In this document: positions 44,901-53,391 of the stretch, piece after piece
How positions within the stretch are numbered: position 1 is the first letter of the stretch
How the letters are laid out: the number at the start of each line of letters is the position of its first letter
Source of the DNA: Niastella yeongjuensis
Lineage (GTDB): Bacteria; Bacteroidota; Bacteroidia; Chitinophagales; Chitinophagaceae
NCBI RefSeq assembly: GCF_900110245.1
Contig: NZ_FOCZ01000003.1
Location: 682,001 to 746,000 of the forward strand
Reading direction: 5' to 3'
DNA: 64,000 bases
Program-made: the position numbers and the translations under genes
The notes under the pieces: model-generated
What the model was told of the DNA's origin: nothing
Database searches by the model: none
What the model saw: only the letters and a program-made list of their open reading frames with translations

Positions 44901-46552
44901 AGCCCTTTGTGCGTTACGGTACCTGGGAGAATGAAAAAAATACCATCCTTACCGACAGTACCCACAGAGAAGGCAAAGGCGCCGGCGCCTGGTTGCAATT
45001 CCCAAAAGGCGCTGTAGTGCAGGTAAAGATCGCTTCTTCCTATATCAGTCCCGAACAGGCAGTCATCACCCTGCAGCGGGAGCTGGGGAAGTATGCAGGT
45101 GTCGATGATACCCGCCAGGCAGCGCAACAGGTCTGGAACAAATTGTTCCACCGCGTGCTGGTAGAAGGGGGAACAGAAGAACAGAAAGCTACATTCTATT
45201 CCTGTCTGTTCAGGGCCAACCTTTTTTCGCACCAGTTCTTCGAATATAACGAACAGGGACAACCTGTTTATTATAGTCCTTACGACGGCGCCATTCACAA
45301 TGGCTATATGTATACCGATAATGGTTTCTGGGACACCTTTCGTTCCCAGTTCCCGCTCAATACCATTTTGCACCCAACCATGGAAGGGCAGTATATGCAA
45401 GCCCTGCTGGCAGCACAGCAACAATGTGGCTGGCTGCCCGCCTGGTCATTTCCTTCCGAAACAGGCGGTATGCTGGGTAACCATGCCATTTCGCTGTTAA
45501 CGGATGCCTGGGTAAAAGGTATTCGCCCCTTTAGTGCCGACTCGGCCTTAAAGGCTTATTATCACGAAGCTACCAACAAAGGTCCCTGGGGTGGCGCCAA
45601 TGGGCGCCAGGGCTGGAAGGATTATTTCCAGCTGGGTTATGTAACCTATCCCGAATCGCAGGGGTCTACAGCGCAAACGCTGGAATATGCCTATGACGAC
45701 TTTTGCGCCTGGCAGTTGGCATCTAAAACGGGCAACCGCTTTTATACCAACGTGTTTGCCCGCCAGATGTACAATTACCGGAATGTATTTGACCCAGCTA
45801 CCAACTTTATGCGTGGCCGGCAAATGAACGGTCAATGGGCGCCGCAGTTCGATCCGCTCGACTGGGGCGGGCCATATACGGAAGGGAATGCCTGGCATTA
45901 TACCTGGTCGGTCTTTCACGATGTGCAGGGACTGATCAACCTGATGGGGGGTGAACAAAAATTCACTGCCAAACTTGACTCAGTTTTCTCTCTGCCTAAT
46001 ACCATAAAGCCCGGAACTTATGGCGGTATTATTCATGAAATGAAAGAAATGCAGCTGGCCAACATGGGACAATATGCCCACGGTAACCAGCCCATTCAAC
46101 ATATGATCTACCTGTACAATTATGCCCGGCAGCCCTGGAAGGCACAGGCGCATGTAAGGGCGGTGATGGACCAGTTGTACAATGCTACAGAAAAAGGATT
46201 CCCGGGCGATGAAGACCAGGGCGGCATGTCATCGTGGTATGTACTGAGCGCGCTGGGTATTTATGCCGTATGCCCCGGTACCGACCAGTATGTGATCGGC
46301 AGCCCGCTGTTTCCCAAAGTGACCCTCACCCTGGAAAATGGAAAGCAATTTATCATAGAGGCGAAAAACAACAACGCCGGCAACGTGTATATTGCCAATG
46401 CCACCCTGAACGGAAAGGCATACACGCATAACTGGATCACGCATGCCGACATCGTCAACGGCGGTGTTTTACATTTTGATATGAGCAATAAACCCGCCAC
46501 CGGCCGGGGTATTTTGAACGCAGATAAACCGTTTTCTTTAACAACCAAATAG
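41969..46552 (+). CDS. Tandem double GH92 glycosidase (alpha-mannosidase family)
   Basis: The 1527-residue secreted protein (leader about 1-21) contains two complete GH92 modules; single-module GH92 enzymes are about 720-780 residues. Module 1 (about 28-775) has YVNPFIGAS, FPGATTPYGM, GWDVFRSQMP, NEPVHH with the general-acid Glu645, and GNEDVGQMSAWY. Module 2 (about 788-1515) has GNTYPTTALPFSMNAW, GFWDTFRSQFP, GNQPIQHM with Gln1374 at the acid position, and GDEDQGGMSSWY. GH92 enzymes are calcium-dependent exo-acting alpha-mannosidases. A Gln at the acid position is known in a GH92 enzyme acting on mannose-phosphate bonds, so the second module may have another substrate. It is first in a run with GH2, esterases and GH38, which points to mannose-rich glycans. 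Confidence 0.9.
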   Translation: MNKKRQYLMASLLLTTLSGAGQLLRQPVSYVNPFIGASTSIDKAGASHGLGKTFPGATTPYGMVQVSPNTITGGDNGSGYSYEHTSIEGFAFTQLSGIGWYGDLGNFLVMPATGPLKTSAGRPDHEAEGYRSAFTKQSEAASPGYYKVVLSKYKVKAEMTATPHSGMLRFTFPANDRSRIQIDLARRVGGTSTEQYVRVVDEHTIEGWMKCTPDGGGWGNGEGHADYTVYFYAQFSKPLKQYGVWSAAIPDDWTRKREDIESQRYQQQIAAAATNGITKQPREQKGKHLGFFTEFATKENEQVLMKAGISFTDVAHAKMNLEQEITGWDFDKVHANARTQWNQALEKIKIEGGTEEERAVFYTALYHTMIDPRIVSDVDGAFTGGDGKIHTGAAAQTRRTVFSGWDVFRSQMPLQTIINPSLVNDLLRSLTDLADETGRHYFERWELLNAYSGCMIGNPAVSVLADAYAKGIRNYDMAKAYAYARNSCERFGNGDKGWTFSTEPEDNRRNSYGNSPFPISNTLENAYSEWCLSRLAAALGKKDDESKYAQRAQSYKNVFDVSKNWFRPRKADGSWEDWPAEGRLKQFYGTVESNPYQQGWFVPHDVPGMVQLMGGRDSVIADLLHFFNNAPADLLWNDYYNHANEPVHHVPFLFNRLSAPWLTQEWSRKICARAYHNKVEGLVGNEDVGQMSAWYVLAASGIHPVCPGETRYEITSPVFAKIEMQLDPQYATGKTFTVIAKNNSTKNVYIQRAWLNGKPYNNCFLDHADIAAGGVLELEMGPAPNKHWGVETTDDLVKYANTLQGTASDFGCSYGNTYPTTALPFSMNAWSPQTGKNGDGWKYQYSATTIRGFGQTHQCSPWVNDYAVFTLMPVAGTLVVDENKRAAAFHHEKETGRPDYYKVTFDNGITTEITPVERGAAMRFSYPQTAEGYLVLDGYTQLSGVNIDAGHRRISGWVNNARWTPAQFRNYFVLEFDQPFVRYGTWENEKNTILTDSTHREGKGAGAWLQFPKGAVVQVKIASSYISPEQAVITLQRELGKYAGVDDTRQAAQQVWNKLFHRVLVEGGTEEQKATFYSCLFRANLFSHQFFEYNEQGQPVYYSPYDGAIHNGYMYTDNGFWDTFRSQFPLNTILHPTMEGQYMQALLAAQQQCGWLPAWSFPSETGGMLGNHAISLLTDAWVKGIRPFSADSALKAYYHEATNKGPWGGANGRQGWKDYFQLGYVTYPESQGSTAQTLEYAYDDFCAWQLASKTGNRFYTNVFARQMYNYRNVFDPATNFMRGRQMNGQWAPQFDPLDWGGPYTEGNAWHYTWSVFHDVQGLINLMGGEQKFTAKLDSVFSLPNTIKPGTYGGIIHEMKEMQLANMGQYAHGNQPIQHMIYLYNYARQPWKAQAHVRAVMDQLYNATEKGFPGDEDQGGMSSWYVLSALGIYAVCPGTDQYVIGSPLFPKVTLTLENGKQFIIEAKNNNAGNVYIANATLNGKAYTHNWITHADIVNGGVLHFDMSNKPATGRGILNADKPFSLTTK

Positions 46553-46553
46553 G

Positions 46554-49472
46554 ATGGCTAGTTTTTATTCACGAATGGCAGGCGGTCTTTTATTATTGAC
46601 CGCTTTAACAACAACAGCACAGGAAAAGACAGACCTCAATAGTTCAACCGGCATCCAATGGAAATTGACGCCGCAGGCGGAGATAGGCCGGGACAGTGTG
46701 CAGGCTTTTAAGGAGGGATATGATACGAAACGCTGGGTGCCCGCCGTAGTGCCGGGTTGTGTGTTTACTTCTTATGTGCAGGCCCGGCTGGAGAAGGACC
46801 CCAATTTCGGTGATAATATTTACCAGGTTGACCAACAAAAATACAATCGCAATTTTTGGTACAGAACGGAGTTTGCCAGTCCTGCAATGGGAGGGGGTAA
46901 AACCTGCCGGCTTCATTTCAAAGGCATCAACCGAAAGGGCGAAGTATTTTTCAACGGCGTACGAATAGGGCTGCTGGATGGATTTATGGATAGAGGCGAT
47001 TTTGATGTAACGAAATTATTGTCGCCATCAGGAAAGAATGTGCTGGCAGTACTGGTTTACTGGCCGGGCAAACCCATCGCCAATCACGCCAGCCCAACCT
47101 ATATTTCAAGTGATGGCTGGGATTGGATGCCCTCGGTTCCCGGTTTGTTACAAGGTATTGTAAGCGATGTGTACCTGTCGGTGACAGGTGGTGTTGTTAT
47201 TTCCGATCCCTGGGTACGCACAGCGTTGCCAGCTAAAAACCAGGCTGTTTTATCGCTGAACCTGGGTTTGAATAATTTGTCTGACAAAACAGACTCCGGT
47301 GAACTGACAGCTGTTATTCAACCAGGGAATATTGTAGTTAAGCAATCCGTACATATGCGTGCCGGCGAACATGCAGCGCTGCAATTTAATGCGGCTAAGT
47401 TTTCACAGCTACAGATAAAGGACCCGTTGCTGTGGTGGCCCAATGGGTATGGCGATCCAAACTTATATTCCTGCACTATTAAATACACTTCCGGGGGGCG
47501 GGTTTCCGACAGCCAACGGGTGCAATTTGGCATTAGGAAATACAGTTACGATACAACAGGTGGTGTGCTGCATATTAAGATCAATGGAGAAAAAGTATAT
47601 GTGCGTGGCGGCAACTGGGGTATGAGTGAGTACCTGCTGCGTTGCCGCGGTAGTGAATACGAGGTAAAAGTTAAACTGCATCGTGCCATGAACTTAAACA
47701 TGATCCGCAACTGGATCGGTTCTGTTACCGACGACGAACTGTACGAGGCCTGTGATAAATATGGCATTATGATCTGGGATGATTTCTGGTTGAATTCGCA
47801 TCCCAATTTGCCCGATGATGTTTATGCGTTCAATAAAAATGCGGTCGAGAAAATAAAGCGGTTGCGGAACCATCCTTCCATTGCCGTTTGGTGCGGCGAT
47901 AATGAAGGCTATCCGTTGCCACCTTTGAATGGCTGGCTACGCGAAGATGTAACAACCTTCGATGGCGGCGATCGCTGGTACCAGCCGAATTCGCATTCCG
48001 ATGCGTTGACGGGCAGCGGCCCCTGGACCAATTTTCATCCCAACTGGTACTTTACGAAATATCCGGGCGGTTTTGGCGGAAATGCCGGGTGGGGGTTTCG
48101 TACTGAAATTGGTACGGCGGTGTTCACCACCTATGAGAGCTTTAAGAAATTCATACCTGATAGTTCCGCCTGGCCCAGATCAACCATGTGGGATAAACAT
48201 TTCTTTGGTAAGTCGGCTGCCAATGCAGGGCCCGATAACTACGACGCTGCGGTGAAAAGTTATGGGGTGCCAACCGGCATTGAAGATTATTGCCGCAAGG
48301 CGCAGCTGGTAAATATAGAAACGAACAAGGCTTTATACGAAGGCTGGCAGCATCATATGTGGAATGATGCCTCAGGCGTAATGACCTGGATGAGCCAGTC
48401 GGCCTACCCCTCGTTTGTTTGGCAGACCTACGATTATTATTATGACCTTACCGGCGCGTATTGGGGCGTTAAAAAAGCCTGTGAACCGCTGCATATACAA
48501 TGGAGCTATGCTGATAACTCCGTGAAGGTGATCAACACCACGTTGGAAAACCACCCGGGGTTAAAAGCGGAAGCGATCATCTATGACCTCAATGGCCGGG
48601 TGCAAACAAAGTATGGTAAAACAGCAACAATAGAAGCTGCTGCTGACACCACTACTTCCTGTTTTGATCTTAACTTCAGCACCGAAAACATTGCGTATAA
48701 AAAAAGTGCTGTAGCTTCATCAGGTGCGGTGGAAGCGCCGGATGCTGCAGCCATTACAGATGGCAACAGTGGTTCCCGCTGGAGCAGTGGGTATTCAGAT
48801 AACGAATGGGTATATGTTGACCTGGGTGTTGAACAAACCATAAAAACCGTGGTCCTGAATTGGGAAGCAGCCCATGCCCGCGCTTATATAATACAGGTGT
48901 CGAACGATGCAATACATTGGACAGATGTATACAGCACCAGTGAAGGCAGGGGCAGCGTTGAACAGATCTCATTGACGCCGGTAAAAGCCCGTTTTGTAAA
49001 AATGCAGGGGCTGCAACGGGCTACTGATTTTGGCTATTCGCTGTACGATCTGGAAGTATACAATACCAACCGGCCGGCCCTTACCGATGTACAGTTTATA
49101 AAACTGTTGCTCACGGATGCGCAGGGTAAAACAGTGTCTGATAACTTTTACTGGCGCAGCAATAAGCTGGCCGATTATACAGCCCTGAGTAAATTGCCGA
49201 AAGCAGCAGTAAAATATGAATCGAAGCTGGTAAACAGCAATGGCAAGGCGGTCATTGAAGTAACGGTGAGTAACCCAACTGCACCTGTTGCCTTTGCCAT
49301 TCGGGTACAGGCAATAAGAACAAGCGACGGCGAGCGGCTGTTGCCTGCCCTTATGGATGATAACTATTTCACCTTGTTCAAAGGCGAACGTAAAAAGATC
49401 GAAATTGAATTTGATGCGGCCCTGTTACAGGGCGGCGGTTATAAACTAATTGTGGAACCCTATAATAAGTAG
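46554..49472 (+). CDS. GH2-family glycosidase with inserted F5/8 type C domain
   Basis: This 972-residue secreted protein (leader ends LTTTAQ) follows the GH2 plan: a jelly-roll sugar-binding domain (about 40-210), Ig-like domain (about 210-330) and TIM barrel (about 335-640). The putative acid/base is Glu in WCGDNEG (about 450) and the putative nucleophile is Glu in FRTEIG (about 518). Its sequence is nearer to beta-mannosidase/exo-beta-glucosaminidase types than to beta-galactosidase. A discoidin-like F5/8 type C (CBM32-like) domain is inserted at about 713-840 (ITDGNSGSRWSS, WVYVDLGVEQTIKTV) before the final beta-domain. It lies 1 bp after the GH92 stop codon, so it is clearly co-transcribed. 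Possible roles are removal of the beta-mannose or glucosamine core of N-glycans. Confidence 0.85.
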   Translation: MASFYSRMAGGLLLLTALTTTAQEKTDLNSSTGIQWKLTPQAEIGRDSVQAFKEGYDTKRWVPAVVPGCVFTSYVQARLEKDPNFGDNIYQVDQQKYNRNFWYRTEFASPAMGGGKTCRLHFKGINRKGEVFFNGVRIGLLDGFMDRGDFDVTKLLSPSGKNVLAVLVYWPGKPIANHASPTYISSDGWDWMPSVPGLLQGIVSDVYLSVTGGVVISDPWVRTALPAKNQAVLSLNLGLNNLSDKTDSGELTAVIQPGNIVVKQSVHMRAGEHAALQFNAAKFSQLQIKDPLLWWPNGYGDPNLYSCTIKYTSGGRVSDSQRVQFGIRKYSYDTTGGVLHIKINGEKVYVRGGNWGMSEYLLRCRGSEYEVKVKLHRAMNLNMIRNWIGSVTDDELYEACDKYGIMIWDDFWLNSHPNLPDDVYAFNKNAVEKIKRLRNHPSIAVWCGDNEGYPLPPLNGWLREDVTTFDGGDRWYQPNSHSDALTGSGPWTNFHPNWYFTKYPGGFGGNAGWGFRTEIGTAVFTTYESFKKFIPDSSAWPRSTMWDKHFFGKSAANAGPDNYDAAVKSYGVPTGIEDYCRKAQLVNIETNKALYEGWQHHMWNDASGVMTWMSQSAYPSFVWQTYDYYYDLTGAYWGVKKACEPLHIQWSYADNSVKVINTTLENHPGLKAEAIIYDLNGRVQTKYGKTATIEAAADTTTSCFDLNFSTENIAYKKSAVASSGAVEAPDAAAITDGNSGSRWSSGYSDNEWVYVDLGVEQTIKTVVLNWEAAHARAYIIQVSNDAIHWTDVYSTSEGRGSVEQISLTPVKARFVKMQGLQRATDFGYSLYDLEVYNTNRPALTDVQFIKLLLTDAQGKTVSDNFYWRSNKLADYTALSKLPKAAVKYESKLVNSNGKAVIEVTVSNPTAPVAFAIRVQAIRTSDGERLLPALMDDNYFTLFKGERKKIEIEFDAALLQGGGYKLIVEPYNK

Positions 49473-49474
49473 CC

Positions 49475-50956
49475 ATGAAAAAAGTATGGATGACCTTACT
49501 GGTTGTTTGTTTTTATCCGGTAATTGCGTGTGCCAATTTGCAACTGGGCAGTGGTTTGCAGGACAGTATGGTGGTGCAGCAAAATAAACCTCTAACCATT
49601 TGGGGCAAGGCACCGGTTGGTTCAGTTGTGTCCATTCGTGCTGACTGGATGCAGACAGCTGTAACAGTAAAGACTGATGAGGATGGGAATTTCTTAGGCA
49701 TAGTGACTGTTCCTGCCGTGCAACCGGGCGATTACCATCCGCATACCATCGAGGTAACAGATGGAGTTGCTTCCACTGTGTTGAATAATGTATTGATAGG
49801 GGAGTTGTGGTTGTGCAGTGGGCAATCGAACATGCAATTCAGTATGAAGGAAGTAGTGGATGCCGGCAATGAAGTAGCGGCGGCTAATTATCCCAACCTG
49901 CGATTGTTGAATGTGGGTCTGAACTTCAGCGCCACGCCGTATGATTCTTTCTCTGGCAAATGGACGGCTTGCCGTCCGGCCACGGTAAAAGATTTCAGCG
50001 GTGTTGGTTATTATTTTGGCCGTGAGCTACAACAAAGACTGGATGTGCCGGTTGGAATTATCTTCTCCGGTATTGGCGCTTCTGCCGCGCAGGCCTACGT
50101 ACCGCAACCAGTGCTGGCTGCTGATACTATGTTGAACCGGGTGTACCTGCAGCCTTATTTGAACGGTCCGAAATCGAAAGAGAAAATAGATGGCGGTTTT
50201 AGTTTTGAAAAAGTAACGCGTCCGTATTTATTATACAATGCGCTTATTTATCCATTGCGGCATTTCAGCATCAGAGGTGTTTGCTGGTACCAGGGCGAAG
50301 CCAACAGAAAAGAACGTGATTGTTATACAAAACTTACACAAACGCTGATCCAGAGCTGGCGGCAGACCTTTGAGCAAAACGATCTGCCTTTCTATTATGT
50401 TCAGGTAGCGCCTTATTTCCTGGAAAAGGAAGATCCCACGCTGGCCGATTACGCCTTCTTTCGCGAAGCGCAGGAAAAAGTATCGGTATTGAACAACACC
50501 GCTATGATCACCACCATCGATGTGGGCGAGGCAAAGAACCTGCATCCGCACAACAAAAAGCCTATTGGCATAAGGTTGGCGAAAACTGCATTGAACCGTA
50601 CTTACGGACAACTGAATGTTGTTTGGCGCGGGCCGCAATACCAGTACCTGGAAGTGAGTGGTAAAAAAGCCATTGTACATTTTGAACCCGGTACCACAAC
50701 TGGTGGTTTGCAAACAGATGATGGCAGCGCGCCAAAGTTCTTTCTCATAGCTGGCGCCGATCAGCAATTCTATCCGGCTGAAGCCACTTTAGATGCCGAT
50801 AAAGTCATTGTATGGAGTGATAAAGTGAAAAAGCCGGTGGCAGTGCGGTATGCATTTACCAATTACGCGGTCACCAGTTTACATAACGGCGAAGGCTGGC
50901 CTGTAATTCCATTCCGTACCGATAACTGGACAGAACCAACTCCAAAAACCGATTAA
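49475..50956 (+). CDS. Sialate O-acetylesterase-like SGNH esterase
   Basis: The 493-residue protein has a signal peptide (MKKVWMTLLVVCFYPVIACA), a beta-sandwich region (about 25-105) and an SGNH hydrolase domain: Ser118 in CSGQSNM, the WYQGEAN block (about 275), and Asp349/His357 in DVGEAKNLHP. This set is typical for the SASA/DUF303 family, whose members remove acetyl groups from sialic acid or other sugars. In this PUL it probably de-acetylates the glycan so that the mannosidases can act. It begins 2 bp after the GH2 gene and its stop overlaps the next start (TAATG). Confidence 0.87.
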   Translation: MKKVWMTLLVVCFYPVIACANLQLGSGLQDSMVVQQNKPLTIWGKAPVGSVVSIRADWMQTAVTVKTDEDGNFLGIVTVPAVQPGDYHPHTIEVTDGVASTVLNNVLIGELWLCSGQSNMQFSMKEVVDAGNEVAAANYPNLRLLNVGLNFSATPYDSFSGKWTACRPATVKDFSGVGYYFGRELQQRLDVPVGIIFSGIGASAAQAYVPQPVLAADTMLNRVYLQPYLNGPKSKEKIDGGFSFEKVTRPYLLYNALIYPLRHFSIRGVCWYQGEANRKERDCYTKLTQTLIQSWRQTFEQNDLPFYYVQVAPYFLEKEDPTLADYAFFREAQEKVSVLNNTAMITTIDVGEAKNLHPHNKKPIGIRLAKTALNRTYGQLNVVWRGPQYQYLEVSGKKAIVHFEPGTTTGGLQTDDGSAPKFFLIAGADQQFYPAEATLDADKVIVWSDKVKKPVAVRYAFTNYAVTSLHNGEGWPVIPFRTDNWTEPTPKTD

Positions 50957-53391
50957 TGAAGCAACTACTGTTTTCTATATTATTGTTTTGTGTATTGAAG
51001 GCCCCTGCCCAAACTGCCTGGTTTATCGATGGTTATCATGGCGGGATCTATGGGCATATCCCATCGTGGCAAACCAAGTTCATGGTGGAGAAGCTGGCAC
51101 AATATCCCAGCTGGTTTATCAACCTGGAGCTGGAACCCGAATCGTGGGATACGATTGCCGTGCGTGATGCAGTCAACTATGCGGCATTTCAAAAACTGAT
51201 CAGTGATCAGTCGGCCAATGCCCGTATTGAATATGTTAACCCGGCCTATGGACAGGCGTATATGTATAATATTGCCGGCGAAAGCGTGATCAGGCAATTT
51301 TATTATGGGATAAAAAAACTGCGGCAGCATTTTCCGGGCATACCATTCACGACCTATTCCTCGGAGGAGCCTTGCTTCACCAGCGCCTTGCCGCAAATCC
51401 TGCAGTCCTATGGGTTTAAGTATGCCTCTTTGAAAAATCCCAATACCTGCTGGGGTGGTTATACCCGTGCCTTTGGCGGAGAACTGGTAAACTGGATTGG
51501 TCCGGATGGGAGTTCGATACTTACTTCACCCCGGTATGAAGTGGAAGCTTTCAAACCCCATTCCATTTGGGAAACCATTGCCTCGGGCAACAGCAAAGAA
51601 TATGTACAAAAGGCATTTGCCTATGGCATACAACACCCGGTAGGGATGTGTTTGCAGGATGCCGGCTGGTCTTTTGGCCCCTGGTTACGGGGCGCTAATG
51701 AAACCGGTAACAACGGCGTGTATGTGCCCACGAAATATACCACCTGGCGGAATTATTTCCGGAACGTCGCCGAAGGCCATGTTATTAAAGACTGGCATTT
51801 CTCCCAGGAAGATGTGCTGGTAGGACTGATGTGGGGCGCGCAGGTTTTACAACGCATCGCACAACGGGTACGGTATGCCGAGAATGCCATGCTCCAGGCA
51901 GAAAAGCTGGCCGCCATGGCAACCAGCTGGAAAGGGACAACCTGGCCGGAAAACAGCTTTAGTGAAGCCTGGCGCACTTTGTTATTGTCCCAACACCACG
52001 ATTGCTGGATTGTTCCTTATAACGGAAAGAAAGACGATACCTGGGCCGACAAAGTAGTTAAATGGACGGGTTTCACCAATCATCTCAGCGACAGCATAAC
52101 AACGCTGGCTACACAACAACTGTCGGGCAGGGCCGGTGATTACGTACGCGTATTCAATACCACGGCAACAGAACGTAACGAGTTGGTGCGGTATGGCGAT
52201 CAGTTGTTCCGCGCCAAGGTACCGCCAATGGGTTATGTTAGCTATCAACTTAATGCCCTGCCACTGGTAAAAGGAGCTTCCTTAAACAAGCTTACCAACG
52301 GCTTGTACCAGGTAGAAACTGATCTGTATCGCATTGTAATAGACCCGGCAAAAGGCGGTACTGTTACCAGTTGGATTGCCAAACAGGTAAACAACAAAGA
52401 ATTTATAGAACCAGGCAAGCGGTTGAATGAATTGCGTGGCAATTTTTACAATAAGGGCGGCATGCTGTCAAGCGCCGATAAAACAGCAGAAGTAGAAGTG
52501 TTGGAGAACGGTCCGGCAGAAGTAAAGCTGGCCATAAAGGGCAGCATAGCTGGTACTCCTTTTACGCAAACGATAAGAGTACAGCAAGGGCAGCCACGGG
52601 TAGACATCCATTTAAAAATTGATTGGAAAGACAACCCAGCCATCGGTGAATATTATGATGAACCGAAGGATACCCAGGTAAGAAAGGCATATTATGACGA
52701 CCGGTTCAAACTGCTGGCCTTGTTCCCGGTAAACCTTTCTGCTCAAAGAATAGTGAAGAATGCGCCGTTCGATGTAACGCAAAGCAAACTCAGCAATACC
52801 TTTTACAATCGCTGGGATAGTATCAAAAACAATGTGCTGTTAAACTGGGTTGATGTGGAAGATGGAAAAGGGGAGTACGGCCTGGCCTTGTTCAGCGATC
52901 ATACCACCACCTATACGCATGGAGAAAATTTTCCGCTGGGGTTAACCATCCAATATTCAGGCAACGGCATCTTCTACCGCAATTATACCATTGACGGACC
53001 AACCGAAATAAACTATGCCTTACTACCGCATAAGGGTAAGTGGGATGCAGCCGGTTTGTGGGCTGAAGGCACCAAATGGAATGAACCACTGATCACCACG
53101 GCAGCGGCTGATGATGGCCGGCGTTCTTTGCTGCAAACGGAACAGGGGATAGAAGTGTCTTCCGTAACAGCTGTTGACAATGCATTACAGGTACGACTCT
53201 TCAATGCCGCCGCAAAAAGTCCCGTGGTAAAGGTATACCTGGGTTTTACTGCCAGGTCTGCTGTGGAGGTAGAACTGGATGGCCGCACCATAAAGACATT
53301 CCCCATTCATACCGATAAAACCGGGCGCCGCTGGGTAGCATTACCTATGCCCCAATTTGCAATCCGAACCATAAAATTTGAACATGCATAA
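50956..53391 (+). CDS. GH38-like alpha-mannosidase family protein
   Basis: The 811-residue protein has a leader ending APAQ and a GH38-like plan. The N-terminal barrel region (WFIDGYHGGIYGHIPSW, SWFINLELEPESWD, NPAYGQAYMYNIAGES) is followed by the helical LLLSQHHDCWIVPYNG segment (compare the GH38 LLxxQHHD motif) and a long beta-rich C-terminal part. The usual GH38 block with the Asp nucleophile (W..DpFGhS) is not obvious; the corresponding stretch reads TTYSSEEPCFTSALPQIL, so the catalytic residues are uncertain. The start overlaps the previous stop by one base, and the end overlaps the next start, so the gene sits inside a tightly coupled enzyme cluster. Confidence 0.72.
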   Translation: MKQLLFSILLFCVLKAPAQTAWFIDGYHGGIYGHIPSWQTKFMVEKLAQYPSWFINLELEPESWDTIAVRDAVNYAAFQKLISDQSANARIEYVNPAYGQAYMYNIAGESVIRQFYYGIKKLRQHFPGIPFTTYSSEEPCFTSALPQILQSYGFKYASLKNPNTCWGGYTRAFGGELVNWIGPDGSSILTSPRYEVEAFKPHSIWETIASGNSKEYVQKAFAYGIQHPVGMCLQDAGWSFGPWLRGANETGNNGVYVPTKYTTWRNYFRNVAEGHVIKDWHFSQEDVLVGLMWGAQVLQRIAQRVRYAENAMLQAEKLAAMATSWKGTTWPENSFSEAWRTLLLSQHHDCWIVPYNGKKDDTWADKVVKWTGFTNHLSDSITTLATQQLSGRAGDYVRVFNTTATERNELVRYGDQLFRAKVPPMGYVSYQLNALPLVKGASLNKLTNGLYQVETDLYRIVIDPAKGGTVTSWIAKQVNNKEFIEPGKRLNELRGNFYNKGGMLSSADKTAEVEVLENGPAEVKLAIKGSIAGTPFTQTIRVQQGQPRVDIHLKIDWKDNPAIGEYYDEPKDTQVRKAYYDDRFKLLALFPVNLSAQRIVKNAPFDVTQSKLSNTFYNRWDSIKNNVLLNWVDVEDGKGEYGLALFSDHTTTYTHGENFPLGLTIQYSGNGIFYRNYTIDGPTEINYALLPHKGKWDAAGLWAEGTKWNEPLITTAAADDGRRSLLQTEQGIEVSSVTAVDNALQVRLFNAAAKSPVVKVYLGFTARSAVEVELDGRTIKTFPIHTDKTGRRWVALPMPQFAIRTIKFEHA

